Shown here one piece after another: positions 15,769-24,930 of a DNA stretch of 64,000 bases; the first letter of the stretch is position 1; the number at the start of each line of letters is the position of its first letter. Source of the stretch: an uncultured Peptococcaceae bacterium (GTDB lineage: Bacteria; Bacillota; Peptococcia; Peptococcales; Peptococcaceae). The notes under the pieces are model-generated. The model had not been told where the DNA came from. It made no database searches and worked only from the letters and a program-made list of their open reading frames with translations. Where the stretch lies: NCBI GenBank assembly GCA_900552455.1, contig URZX01000004.1, forward strand, positions 1 through 64,000, given 5' to 3'. The position numbers and the translations under genes were made by a program.

Positions 15769-17514
15769 ATGTCCAACAACCGATTCCGCGACTATGCGCA
15801 CACCGTGCTCGGACAGCTGCCGACGCGCACCGCTCACGATTTTTTCAAAAACCTCAAAGCCAACTGGTATTTTCCGCTCTCAGCGCTCGCCTTTTTCTGG
15901 CCGCAGGTGCAGTGGCTTGTCGAACCAGAGATCTGGCACGTCAGCCTTGCCATCACTTTTATCTGCATGATTTTCATCAGCGGTCAGCTGACAAACCTGT
16001 GGAACGAAACCCGCGCCCACGGATGGTTCGTACAAATGTGGACGCTCCTTTCTGCGTGCGGCATCCTGCTGCGCAGTCAGCGCTTCGCTTATGACGCCCT
16101 CGCCGGCAACGCCAGCTTCCAGGCACTCGTTGCAGACAGCAGCGCCAACATGGCGCGTTTCGTCAGTGTCGCACTGGCCCTTGGCGGCTTTCTCTTCATC
16201 TACATCTGCCTCTGCTGGTTCTGGAGCCGTCTTGGCGAAATGCTGCGCGACTGTCTGCTCTTTTCCAAACTCACACGCTGGGAATGGGCGCTCTACATTT
16301 TACTCGCTCTGGCAGAAATCCTCTGCATGGCGCGCATCTTTTTTGCCACCACCGCTTTCTACACCAACGACCCGAGCGGCTACGACATCATCTACACGAG
16401 CGATTCTGGCGCCCTTGTCAACAACATGGGCTATCTCTTCATCACCTTCCCGGAAAACGACCTGCGCCAACCACTTTTCGCCCTCTTCGCCGCACCATTT
16501 CTCGGCGCACCGTATTTTCTCGGGCAGATTCTCCAGCTTTCTCCGACTTCGCAGGCCATCCTCGTCGACGCCGTGCAGATCGTCATGCTCGTTCTCGCCA
16601 ATCTGCTCCTGACACGCCTGCTCGATCTCAAGCCACTCGAACGCGCCGCGCTCATGCTCATCACCAGCTTTACCTACGCTCAGATGCTCGGCGTGCTGAT
16701 GATGGAACAGTACATCGTCGCTTATTTCTGGCTCGCCCTCACACTCGCCCTCCTCGCCGCAAACCGTGAAGCCATCAGCAGCAATATAACTGGGGAGTAT
16801 AAACCGCATTATATCGCCCTTTACGGCGCTGGCAGCACCTTGCTCACCAGTCTTTTCTGGACACCGCTCCATTCTGCCCATTCACCATTCCGCGATTTTC
16901 GCAAATGGTTTCTCGACATGCTCAAATGTGGCTTTGGCTTCATCGCGTTGCTTTTCGTTTTCGGTCGCTACGATGTTTTTGCAACCCTCATCGACAAGAT
17001 CGAATCACTCAATAAATTTACCGGCAAAGCCGTTCCGCTCAGCGGCCGCATCGAACAATACACAGCCTTCATCCACGACATTTTTCTCACGCCAGCCGCC
17101 AGCGCCGGACTCACCGGCACAGAACCAGCCACCCACATTTCCTGGATGCTCGCCCCCGTGGAGCAGCTCAATCTCGTCGGACTCGTCATCCTTGCCCTCG
17201 CGCTCGTAAGCCTTCTGCTCAACCGCCACAGCCGCGCCGCCCGCATGGCCGGCTGCTGGCTCCTTTTCTCCCTCGCCCTCCTCGTCGGACTCGGCTGGGG
17301 AACAAAAGAAAACGGGCTCATCCTCTACGCCCTCTACTTCGGCTGGGCATACGTCCTTCTCCTTTTCCAGCTGCTCCTGAAACTCACCCGCTACCTCCAA
17401 GCCACCTGGCTCCTCGTCCTCTTCAGCCTGCTCATTACCGCCCTCCTCGCCGGTGTCAACATCCCAGGCATTCTCGAGATCGTTCATTTTGGGCTGGAAT
17501 ATTTTGCGAGATAA
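15769..17514 (+). CDS. large polytopic membrane protein, function unknown
   Basis: 581 residues with roughly 12-14 hydrophobic segments. The first basic stretch (residues 1-35) lacks a signal peptide. A loop near residues 200-235, with N-D-P-S-G-Y-D-I-I-Y-T-S-D-S-G and P-E-N-D-L-R-Q-P-L, and a second hydrophilic loop near 415-450 are the best candidates for a functional face. The overall plan recalls GT-C-type glycosyltransferases or flippase-like proteins, but I see no diagnostic motif. GAGGGAG stands before the ATG. It is monocistronic and ends at a strong bidirectional terminator. Confidence 0.75.
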   Translation: MSNNRFRDYAHTVLGQLPTRTAHDFFKNLKANWYFPLSALAFFWPQVQWLVEPEIWHVSLAITFICMIFISGQLTNLWNETRAHGWFVQMWTLLSACGILLRSQRFAYDALAGNASFQALVADSSANMARFVSVALALGGFLFIYICLCWFWSRLGEMLRDCLLFSKLTRWEWALYILLALAEILCMARIFFATTAFYTNDPSGYDIIYTSDSGALVNNMGYLFITFPENDLRQPLFALFAAPFLGAPYFLGQILQLSPTSQAILVDAVQIVMLVLANLLLTRLLDLKPLERAALMLITSFTYAQMLGVLMMEQYIVAYFWLALTLALLAANREAISSNITGEYKPHYIALYGAGSTLLTSLFWTPLHSAHSPFRDFRKWFLDMLKCGFGFIALLFVFGRYDVFATLIDKIESLNKFTGKAVPLSGRIEQYTAFIHDIFLTPAASAGLTGTEPATHISWMLAPVEQLNLVGLVILALALVSLLLNRHSRAARMAGCWLLFSLALLVGLGWGTKENGLILYALYFGWAYVLLLFQLLLKLTRYLQATWLLVLFSLLITALLAGVNIPGILEIVHFGLEYFAR

Positions 17515-17515
17515 C

Positions 17516-17570
17516 AACAAAACCGCCGTCGTTGCGATCCTCTGTGGTTGCAACGACGGCGGTTATTTGT
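17516..17570. terminator. bidirectional terminator, convergent genes
   Basis: AACCGCCGTCGTTGC (17521-17535) pairs with GCAACGACGGCGGTT (17550-17564), a perfect 15-bp stem between the membrane protein gene and the convergent SLC13 gene. Confidence 0.9.
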
Positions 17571-17586
17571 ATATTTTATCTGATTC

Positions 17587-19028
17587 TCAATAGATGAGAT
17601 TTGCCCATGGCAGTGCGATGATAAAGAGAAAAATCAATGAAAAAACAACCGTAAGACTGCCATATTTATAGATATCTGTTGGACGTACCCAGTCTTTCAT
17701 GGCAAACGTAATCGCCATATTTGGGCAAGCAGCTGGCGTTGCATACGCAAGATTAACACCCATTGACAACACGGCAATGACCGGCGCAACTTCCATCCCC
17801 ATACTGCCGCCAATGGCGACAATGAGTGTTGTAAAAATTGCCCCTATGACCATGTTATTAGCAATATTAGTAAGGAAGGTCGCTATTGTAATCGCCAGAA
17901 CAATAAATACCAATTCACTTTTCCCAGCCAAAAGTGGCTGCATCACGCCAACAATGGTATTCTTAATCCCTGTGGCATCACTGGTAAACACGCTGGCAAA
18001 TGGAATAACGAAGCACATCGTTACCCACGCGTCATAATTGGCGTGTTTCGCAAGCTTTTTAAAATCACAAAGGGCTTCGCCATCAAATTTGATCCAAAAC
18101 ATCACGACCAGAAGTAGTAACACAGTCCCACTATTTCCTAATGCATTAATAAACTGCGTCAGGAAAAACGCTTCCGGCAATACGCTTGGCGCAACCATCA
18201 TAAAAATGAAAACCAGCAGGAAAATAACGGCCACTTTCTGCTTTTTATCGAGGTGCAGTTTTGTTGGATCCGCAAAATCTACACTGACATGAACGAGGTC
18301 CTTGAGGTTTGGACGGAATATGAAACGGCAAATCAACATGTAGAACATCATTGACAGGAAAGTGATCGGTAAGGCAAAAAGAATATACTTTGCAAAATCC
18401 ATCGGTACGCCAGCAGTTTCACTATATGTTGACAAGATAACAACTGGAACCGGCTTATATGGCATGACTGCACCGCCAATGATGCTCGTCATCGCTACAC
18501 CAAGAATCATGAGTGTTGGCCATGCCTCTTTCTTCTCGAAACCAAAACGTTCAGAAACGATGAAAACGATCTCCCAGAAAACAATCATCGCTGCAAACAT
18601 ATTGATAAACGCTGAAGAAATGTAGGAGCCAATAATAATGAATGTGGAAAACAACCAGGGACGATTTGTTAGGAACTTGAAGCTGATCATTTTATTTGAA
18701 ATGTAATCAATGAGACCAACTTCAGAAATAACGCCGGTAAAAAAGAATATGAACAGAATATAGACCAATGTATCACTGCCGAATCCCATTACTAAAAATT
18801 CCGGCAAAGTGACCACGCCGCTGAACGCCATAGCGACGATCCCCAGCATGCTAACCCAAAGTAGGTCACAAAATGTCCAGCCATAGAGCATTGCAAAAAA
18901 TATGCCAATCAGATTCATACCTTCGCGTGTGATGCCAACAGCTGGGGGACAAAATGAAAACCTATAATCAGCGCAAACATGATGATAATATGAATAGGAA
19001 GCAGATCGCGTTTTGTTGCTTCAGACAT
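17587..19028 (-). pseudogene. SLC13/DASS-family transporter, copy 2, frameshifted near the N-terminus
   Basis: The long frame (18918 to 17587) begins inside the protein at MNLIGIFFAMLYGW. A proper start, ATG at 19026-19028 (MSEATKRDLLPIHII), opens a frame that runs through the first helix F-A-L-I-I-G-F-H-F-V-P and then stops. Adding one C to the CCCCC run (plus-strand G run 18944-18948) joins both as V-P-P-A-V-G-I-T-R-E-G-M-N-L-I-G, matching the transporter at 2373-3818 and giving 480 residues, nearly the same length. The gene is thus broken, or the base is a homopolymer sequencing error. If intact it would import an anionic substrate for the adjacent phosphodiesterase-like enzyme. Confidence 0.87.
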
Positions 19029-19110
19029 AGAACAGCCCTTCTTTCACTACAATGAAATCGCGTAATGTTGAATAATATAATAAATCAAATGCTCTTATCT
19101 AAAAATTTCT

Positions 19111-19151
19111 AAAAAAATGCGGGACACTCACAGGAGAGGTCCCGCGTTTTT
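19111..19151. terminator. terminator between phosphodiesterase-like gene and SLC13 gene
   Basis: GCGGGAC (19119-19125) pairs with GTCCCGC (19139-19145); an A run before and a T run after make it work on both strands. The two minus-strand genes are therefore probably separate transcripts here. Confidence 0.8.
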
Positions 19152-19215
19152 CAGTCTATGCACTTAGCGTGAAGTATTTTAATGTTTTTTGAGGTGACTA
19201 TCTGATCAAATTGAC

Positions 19216-21231
19216 TCAGATCCCAGTATCTTCGAGGATCTGGTAAGCGATGGCGCCTTCACACTGCTTAGGCATTCTTACGCCGAGCATGTAAGCGAGG
19301 GTTGGGGCCATATCTGCCTGACGGATGATGCGGTCGCATTCATAGCCTTCTTTGAATCCCTTGCCGGCTGCGATGAAAATAGGCGTGACACAGGTATCAA
19401 AGTAGCCATTTACTTCTGGCAGAGCGTCGCCATGGAGACGATTGACGCCTTCTTCCAGCCAGTAGAGGATGTCGCCACATTCTGGGCCGCCGGTGCCAAG
19501 GTTGATGGCGTCTTTGTTACGCATGGCCACAGAAATGACGCGCTTACCATTCAAGCGGTAGCTGTACAAATCGTCGATGATCTGACGTTCCAGTTCATAC
19601 TTGTCGGCTGGATCGACGATACCGGTTGGATATTTGCCCTTGAGGTTAATGTAGATCTGACCACCGCGGGTAGCAACGGCACGGGTCTTTTCCCAATCGA
19701 TCTCTTTGATCGGATTGCCGTTTTCATCTTTTTTAAGTACTGTGTAGCCAAGTTCGCTAAGAACACCAACATTGCAGCCAAAGGCATCGCCGATGAGTGG
19801 CTTTTCTTCTTCTTCCGGAGTCAGCAGACCATGGTCGGAGAAGATGGTGATGGTCCAGCCTTCATCAAGATAGTGCAGGAAGCGGCCAAGGTAGCGGTCG
19901 GTTTGCTTATATGCTTCTTCAATCGCAGCTTGATAGCCTTCTTCTTCCATCTTGCCCATGATCGGACGGTTCTTACCATAATACCAGAACATATGGCCCA
20001 TCCCATCAACATTATGGATGTGGCTGAAAACGACCTGGTAGCCGTTGGTGTCAATGATGTAGTTCAGGGCATCGGCCTGCCACTGGCAGAGCACATCCCA
20101 GGTTGGAAGCATGATCTGATTGATAACATCGAGCTGTTTGCCGCCGAAGGTTGGGTTTGGTGGTACATGTCCACAATTTTCTACAACCTGCTGATAAAGG
20201 CTTCTTGGGTGGAAAAGGTTATCGTGGGAGATATCAAACGCTTTACTCATCCAGAGATGCACTTCGTTACCGTCTTCAGACAGAGAGGTCAAAAGCATGT
20301 TGCGATTTCCCAGTACTTTCTCATCTTTAAATACAAATTCATCGACAACATCAGAGGTGTATTCACCAACTTTCAGAACAACGATAGGTTCTGGATCTTT
20401 CTTGCTGTGATAATAAGCAACGCGGTCGTAAACGCCCTCTTCATTTTTCAGCACGAGGCAAGGGCGACGAACGACACCGTTAGAAGTGATGACGTAGAAT
20501 TTCTTGGCGCCTTCTGGAGCGTCTGCCCAGCCGGTAGCTTCTTTGATTGGAGAGTTGCAAAGATCGACAGGTACGTCCTCGATGCCATCTTCACCGTCAG
20601 AATGGGTAAGGATAATGTTGCGCATACTCATCGCATCGCCGCCAAGAACGCTGGAAGTATCAAAAGTATCATCTGCTTCAGGAACATCTTCGATGACACA
20701 GCCAGCGCCAGTATTGTTGGTCGCGCCTGGCTTATAATTTACTTTTTCAAAGCGGGTAGATGCATAGGTCATCTTGTCCATTTCGATCTTGGCAACGCCG
20801 GAGTTTGGCGCTGCTGGCTGGGTACCATCGACAACATGGAGATTTGGGCTGTCGCTGGTTGGAGGCCAGGAGCTGCCAGGCCAGTGCCATACGAGGGTCT
20901 TCATGCCGGCTTCTGCGGTAACGTTCCACAGTGGTTCTGCGTGGCAGAGACGGCTGTCGAGGTTATAACCAGCGGTGTCCAGGTGTACTGGATCCTGACG
21001 CCAGAAGCAGGTGATGCCGTGGGTGACAGGCAGTGCGCCGGTAGCCAGCGTCGTCCACAGTGGGGGAGTGATCGTTGGAGGGGTGCAAAGAAGTTTCAGA
21101 TCGTGCTTCTGCGCACCGCGTTCGATGAATTTCTGAATGTTAGGGAGTTTGCCCTGGTCGACGAATTTTCTTGTCAGGCTTGGGTCCAAGCCGTCAACAC
21201 CGAGCATCAATACCTTGTCTGTTAAAGCCAT
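19216..21231 (-). CDS. alkaline-phosphatase-superfamily protein (type I phosphodiesterase/nucleotide pyrophosphatase), copy 1
   Basis: 671 residues from the ATG at 21231, which follows AAGGAGT; an in-frame start 14 codons upstream has no such site. The start L-M-L-G-V-D-G-L-D carries the first metal Asp, T-P-P-L-W-T-T-L-A-T-G holds the nucleophile Thr region, and I-F-S-D-H-G near residue 450 and the late G-Y-F-D-T-C-V-T-P segment complete the di-metal site of the superfamily. No signal peptide, so the enzyme is cytoplasmic. It would hydrolyse a phosphate or phosphonate ester, substrate unknown. Paired with an SLC13 transporter and a divergent LysR; the same trio is repeated at 55.8-60.6 kb. 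Confidence 0.88.
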   Translation of the reverse strand: MALTDKVLMLGVDGLDPSLTRKFVDQGKLPNIQKFIERGAQKHDLKLLCTPPTITPPLWTTLATGALPVTHGITCFWRQDPVHLDTAGYNLDSRLCHAEPLWNVTAEAGMKTLVWHWPGSSWPPTSDSPNLHVVDGTQPAAPNSGVAKIEMDKMTYASTRFEKVNYKPGATNNTGAGCVIEDVPEADDTFDTSSVLGGDAMSMRNIILTHSDGEDGIEDVPVDLCNSPIKEATGWADAPEGAKKFYVITSNGVVRRPCLVLKNEEGVYDRVAYYHSKKDPEPIVVLKVGEYTSDVVDEFVFKDEKVLGNRNMLLTSLSEDGNEVHLWMSKAFDISHDNLFHPRSLYQQVVENCGHVPPNPTFGGKQLDVINQIMLPTWDVLCQWQADALNYIIDTNGYQVVFSHIHNVDGMGHMFWYYGKNRPIMGKMEEEGYQAAIEEAYKQTDRYLGRFLHYLDEGWTITIFSDHGLLTPEEEEKPLIGDAFGCNVGVLSELGYTVLKKDENGNPIKEIDWEKTRAVATRGGQIYINLKGKYPTGIVDPADKYELERQIIDDLYSYRLNGKRVISVAMRNKDAINLGTGGPECGDILYWLEEGVNRLHGDALPEVNGYFDTCVTPIFIAAGKGFKEGYECDRIIRQADMAPTLAYMLGVRMPKQCEGAIAYQILEDTGI

Positions 21232-21371
21232 TTTAATTACACTCCTTTTGGAAATTTGTTGATGTTTGATCATGGCTTTATTATAGGCCGACGTTTATAG
21301 CACGCATAGGTCCTGCTTATTGCATGTTTTTCAAAACGTGTAAGAAATCGTTGCATGCTTCCAGGTTTTCT

Positions 21372-21400
21372 TTTGCCGTTTCTCCACAACATGCTATAAT
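21372..21400 (+). promoter_or_regulatory. probable promoter of the LysR gene at 21.5 kb
   Basis: TATAAT (21395-21400) preceded by TGC (extended -10), with a weak TTTGCC 17 bp upstream (21372-21377). It lies in the 219-bp divergent region between the phosphodiesterase-like gene and the LysR gene. Confidence 0.55.
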
Positions 21401-21465
21401 AAAAGATAGAGCATTCACACGAAAACCGCTATGAGATTGGAGGTCCTGCTATGCGTGCGTAACAT

Positions 21466-22383
21466 TTGAAATATTTTCTGGCTTTGGCGGAGAATCATTC
21501 GATCACCAAAACCAGTCTGGAATTTTACACGACGCACCAGAGTGTCAGCAAAATCATCCGCCAACTTGAAGAAGAAATGGAGGCGCAGCTTTTTGTGCGC
21601 AGCTCCAAGGGCATGACGCTGACGCCAGAGGGCGAGGTGCTCTTACCGGTGGCGCGCGAAACGGTGAAAGCTTTCCAGCAGGTGCGGCTTGAGCTGGCAC
21701 ACATGACGCGCCAAAAGGATCTGGAAGGCGAGCTGCTTCTCTGGGGCACGCCAATCTCAAACGCTGTCGCGATGCCTTCGCTGCTCAGCGATTTCAGCGC
21801 GCTCTATCCCAAGGTGCGCTATCAGATCAAGGAGGCCAACACCCTTGACTGCATGCAATATGTCTCGCTGCACCACAATGGCCTGGCGCTGGTGGTCATC
21901 ATGCACAACGAAGCGTATCGGGAAGTCTTCACGCCATACGTCGATCAGGTGCGGCTCCAGCCTTTTATGAAGGATGAATACATCTGCGTCGCCGGCGCGC
22001 AATCGCCATTGGCGAAGCGCAAAACGATAAGCATCGCTGAATTGATGCAGCAGCCGATCGCTATGCTGCAGACGGAGATCAACGAAACACATCCCTTCAC
22101 GCAGCTGCTCCAACGTTTGGGCAATGTCGAACCGGCGCTGCAAACGCAAAGTCGTCAGCTCTACGGACAGCTCATTGCGTCCGGGCGCTACGTCGGCATT
22201 TCCAGTCGCCATTATTCTGACGGCAGCCAGCTCATCGCCGACAACGACGCGGTGCTCATTCCTTTTGAGGAAGACCTCACCCTCGACATCATGCTCGCCA
22301 CCAACGCGCAGCCTGCGCTCGATGACGTCAGCCGGGCGTTTGTTGAGCTGGCGCGCGAAAACGCTCCTGAAACAATCTCATAA
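21466..22383 (+). CDS. LysR-family regulator with a stop at codon 4 of its natural frame
   Basis: LysR regulator, 305 residues if started at TTG 21466: HTH at residues 1-60 (I-T-K-T-S-L-E-F-Y-T-T-H-Q-S-V-S-K-I-I-R-Q-L-E), then the periplasmic-binding-like effector domain. The natural start is almost certainly ATG 21451, which follows GGAGG (21439-21443) at 7 bp, but it reads M-R-A-stop-H-L-K-Y-F-L, with TAA at 21460-21462. Relatives, including the LysR at 45981 in this window, start M-R-x-E/Q-Q/H-L. A C-to-T change in CAA would explain it. Restart at TTG 21466 lacks its own Shine-Dalgarno site. It is divergent from the phosphodiesterase-like gene, its likely target. Confidence 0.85.
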   Translation: MKYFLALAENHSITKTSLEFYTTHQSVSKIIRQLEEEMEAQLFVRSSKGMTLTPEGEVLLPVARETVKAFQQVRLELAHMTRQKDLEGELLLWGTPISNAVAMPSLLSDFSALYPKVRYQIKEANTLDCMQYVSLHHNGLALVVIMHNEAYREVFTPYVDQVRLQPFMKDEYICVAGAQSPLAKRKTISIAELMQQPIAMLQTEINETHPFTQLLQRLGNVEPALQTQSRQLYGQLIASGRYVGISSRHYSDGSQLIADNDAVLIPFEEDLTLDIMLATNAQPALDDVSRAFVELARENAPETIS

Positions 22384-22388
22384 AATGT

Positions 22389-22440
22389 GAACGCTCCCCA
22401 GCGATGGACTGCTTATTTCCATACGCTGGAGAGCGTTCTT
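22389..22440. terminator. bidirectional terminator, convergent genes
   Basis: GAACGCTC (22389-22396) pairs with GAGCGTTC (22431-22438), extended by CCAGCG/CGCTGG inside, between the LysR gene and the convergent 22479 gene. Confidence 0.8.
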
Positions 22441-22478
22441 CTTCATCATATCCTTTTTTAGAATCGTGTCGTATTCAT

Positions 22479-23390
22479 TCACTGCATGCCCCAGAGGCCA
22501 AGATAGTAGCGCAGCGTTTCCTGCGCTGGTGCGGAGAGTTCCTCAAGGGTTGCGGTGTCAAATGGCGCGGCTATCGCGTGGTCGCCGCTGATGGCTGTCT
22601 CGAATGGCAGCGCGAAGCGCTTGATGGTCTCCTTCAGCCAATCCTGAAAATCACGGCGCACTTTGGCAACGGCGGAGCTTTCTTTATATTGCACGGTTTT
22701 GCGGAAGATCGGCGTGGCAGCAACGCCCTGCCGACGCATCTCCTGCTGCTTTTGCAGGAGATTAAACGGCGCAGTGTCTACGCGCACGTTGAGGCTCGCT
22801 GGATCTTTATAAGACGCAAAACCGTAGAAGGTGCGCTCGTATTGTTCCTTGACGATCCAGTCGTCGGCCATTTTTTCGTAGTTTTCTTCCAGCCAGCCGG
22901 CAAAATCGGCATAGGCTTCTGTCGATAGTCGATGGCGCTCGAGCGCTTCATCAAGAAAGACGCTGAAAAGATCGAGCGGCTCCCGCGCGTAGCGGCCTTC
23001 CAGATCTTTCCGGTAGCGTTCCAAAATATCGGCGGCGCTGTTTGCTGCCGGAGTGGCAGCAAGCGCATCGAAGCATTGCCAGAAACGGCTGTCGAATGCG
23101 TCGCGCATCTGTCGCGCACAGGTCAGTTTGGCTTCGTCTGTCATGCGCTCGCGCTGACCGGCAGGAATGATCTCGCGCCGCACATAGATCTGCGGAAGCG
23201 TCGGCAGGATGCCCTGGCGCGCAGCATTTTCGTAAAAATGGTAAGCTTCGTCCGGATCATCGGTGACGCGATAGAGCACGTCTCCGTCCTGCTTGTAGAC
23301 GCAGCCGATGATGGTGATCTCTTCGGCAAAGCCGCTAAGCTCTGCCATGCGGGCAACATCAATGCCGCACATATCGTCGCGTGTTCCCAT
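22479..23390 (-). CDS. hypothetical protein, last gene of the ABC-ATPase operon
   Basis: 303 residues that I do not recognise. It looks soluble, without signal peptide or membrane segment. The N-terminal third (E-I-T-I-I-G-C-V-Y-K-Q-D-G-D-V-L-Y-R-V) is beta-rich and the rest is mainly helical and charged (residues 95-270), with R/K-rich stretches. AAGGAGG in the end of the ATPase gene serves its ATG, and only 2 bp separate the genes, so they are translated together. The context suggests a partner of a cytoplasmic ABC ATPase without permease. Confidence 0.75.
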   Translation of the reverse strand: MGTRDDMCGIDVARMAELSGFAEEITIIGCVYKQDGDVLYRVTDDPDEAYHFYENAARQGILPTLPQIYVRREIIPAGQRERMTDEAKLTCARQMRDAFDSRFWQCFDALAATPAANSAADILERYRKDLEGRYAREPLDLFSVFLDEALERHRLSTEAYADFAGWLEENYEKMADDWIVKEQYERTFYGFASYKDPASLNVRVDTAPFNLLQKQQEMRRQGVAATPIFRKTVQYKESSAVAKVRRDFQDWLKETIKRFALPFETAISGDHAIAAPFDTATLEELSAPAQETLRYYLGLWGMQ

Positions 23391-23392
23391 TT

Positions 23393-24250
23393 TCAGCCCA
23401 CCTCCTTCTGTTTGTTCGCTTTATATTTCTGCAGAAGGTCGTAGAGCGCAGATGGTTTTTCGGCGCGGAGCACGTAGTTGCCATCGGTATCGTAATGCAG
23501 CTGGATGTCTTCCTGCAGGAAGTTATCGAGATTTTCCTCGCTGAACAGCTCTGCAGTCGCGCCTTTTTTGTAAACGCGTCCACGGCGCAGCATCAGACAT
23601 TGATCGAATTCTGGTCGCAGCTCTTCTGGATAATGGGTGACGTAAATGATGGCGGTGCCTGTTTCGCGGGCAAGCTGCTGCACCATGTAAAGGGTCTTCT
23701 CGCGGGCAAGAACGTCCAGGCCAGTTCCAGGCTCATCGAGAATGAGAATGTCCGGACGCACGAGCAGTGCGCGCGCAATGAGCACATTCTGGCGCTCGCC
23801 CTTAGAGAGCATCTTAAACGGATAGTCGATCTTTTCCTCAAGGCCAAATGTGGCCAGCAGCATCTCTGCTTCAACGCGCGCGCGATCGCTGACTTTGCCG
23901 CGCACGCCAAGGCTGCCAAACAGACCTGAGAGCACGATATTGATCACGGCCTCCTCGGCGACAACTTTGTCAAAAAACGAACTCGAAACAAAGCCGATGC
24001 GTCGGCGCAGACGGAAAATATTCTCGTCGCTGTATTCTTCGCCGAATACGCGCAAGGTTCCATGGGTATATGGCTGGAATCCGGCGACTGCGCCGAGGAG
24101 CGTGGTCTTGCCGCTGCCGTTGAGGCCGAAAACGACCCAGTGCTCGCCAGGATAAACCTTCCAGTTTACATCGTGCAGCAGATAATTGTTGCCGGATTTA
24201 CACGACAGCCCATGCACATCGATGATAGGCGTGTTCTCCACGGCGCTCAC
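23393..24250 (-). CDS. stand-alone ABC ATPase (ModF/YlmA-like)
   Basis: 285 residues from a GTG at 24250 that overlaps the stop of the upstream gene; longer starts would run back into that gene. Walker A G-L-N-G-S-G-K-T-T near residue 43, signature L-S-K-G-E-R-Q, Walker B I-L-I-L-D-E-P-G-T-G-L-D, and the switch His in V-T-H-Y. The P-G-E-H-W-V-V-F-G-L-N-G-S-G start and the H-Y-P-E-E-L segment resemble ModF/PhrA and YlmA ATPases. No permease gene is linked. The role is unknown, perhaps regulatory or repair-like. Confidence 0.87.
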   Translation of the reverse strand: MSAVENTPIIDVHGLSCKSGNNYLLHDVNWKVYPGEHWVVFGLNGSGKTTLLGAVAGFQPYTHGTLRVFGEEYSDENIFRLRRRIGFVSSSFFDKVVAEEAVINIVLSGLFGSLGVRGKVSDRARVEAEMLLATFGLEEKIDYPFKMLSKGERQNVLIARALLVRPDILILDEPGTGLDVLAREKTLYMVQQLARETGTAIIYVTHYPEELRPEFDQCLMLRRGRVYKKGATAELFSEENLDNFLQEDIQLHYDTDGNYVLRAEKPSALYDLLQKYKANKQKEVG

Positions 24251-24681
24251 TCCCCTTCTGCCAGGTCGCTGTCGCGGAAAATGCTGGTGCGGCCCAGCGC
24301 GTCTGGCTTGATATCGAGGGGCACGCAAAAACCGTTTTCATCGCTGATGCCGAGCTTGTCGTTCTGCCAGTCCATGATCTCGCTGATCTTGGCGATGTTC
24401 ATGCGGCGGCGCTGCTCATTGTCTTCCAGCCCCTGATACATATTAAAATGAAAGGTGTCGACGTAATATTTCGCCGCCAGATACACCTCGCGTTCAACAC
24501 CAAATTCAATGCGGCCGCATTTTGGGCAAAACAACTCACTGCGCGCCGCCTCACAATTATGATACATGATACGTTCAACCTTCAGCGGGCTGCCACAGTA
24601 TTTGCACACACAGCGCGCTGCGCGCGTTTTCAGCGTGTCCAGATCGAGCGCCGCAGAACGTATTTCCTGATTTTCTTCCAC
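24247..24681 (-). CDS. zinc-ribbon protein of unknown function
   Basis: 144 residues. Two Cys pairs, C-K-Y-C-G-S near residue 26 and C-P-K-C-G-R near residue 52, form a zinc ribbon; the rest is mixed, with a Y-Y-V-D-T-F-H-F-N-M-Y segment. The GTG start at 24681 follows GAGAGG. It opens a three-gene operon, its stop overlapping the start of the ABC ATPase gene. Confidence 0.78.
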   Translation of the reverse strand: MEENQEIRSAALDLDTLKTRAARCVCKYCGSPLKVERIMYHNCEAARSELFCPKCGRIEFGVEREVYLAAKYYVDTFHFNMYQGLEDNEQRRRMNIAKISEIMDWQNDKLGISDENGFCVPLDIKPDALGRTSIFRDSDLAEGE

Positions 24682-24836
24682 AGGTGATCATCCTCTCTCC
24701 ATATGATATATATTTCCTTTTATTTTATACCATCTATAATAGATTCCATAGCTCCAAATTGTTGCACGGCGCCCCGCCTCTGCAACGATTTGTTGCCGCG
24801 CGCGAGCAGAAGTTGTCCTCGGCGGTCATTATTTAA

Positions 24837-24865
24837 TTGCGAAGAAGGCGCTGGTCCGTTATTAT
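24837..24865 (+). promoter_or_regulatory. promoter of the SLH protease gene
   Basis: TTGCGA (24837-24842), 17-bp spacer and TATTAT (24860-24865), about 65 bp before the TTG start. The rest of the 249-bp divergent region (24682-24930) shows only short GC-rich inverted repeats. Confidence 0.65.
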
Positions 24866-24930
24866 AGTAGATAACAGGCGCGCCGCCGAAACTGCGCGCA
24901 CTTACTTTAATGCAACAGGAGGGATTCTCC

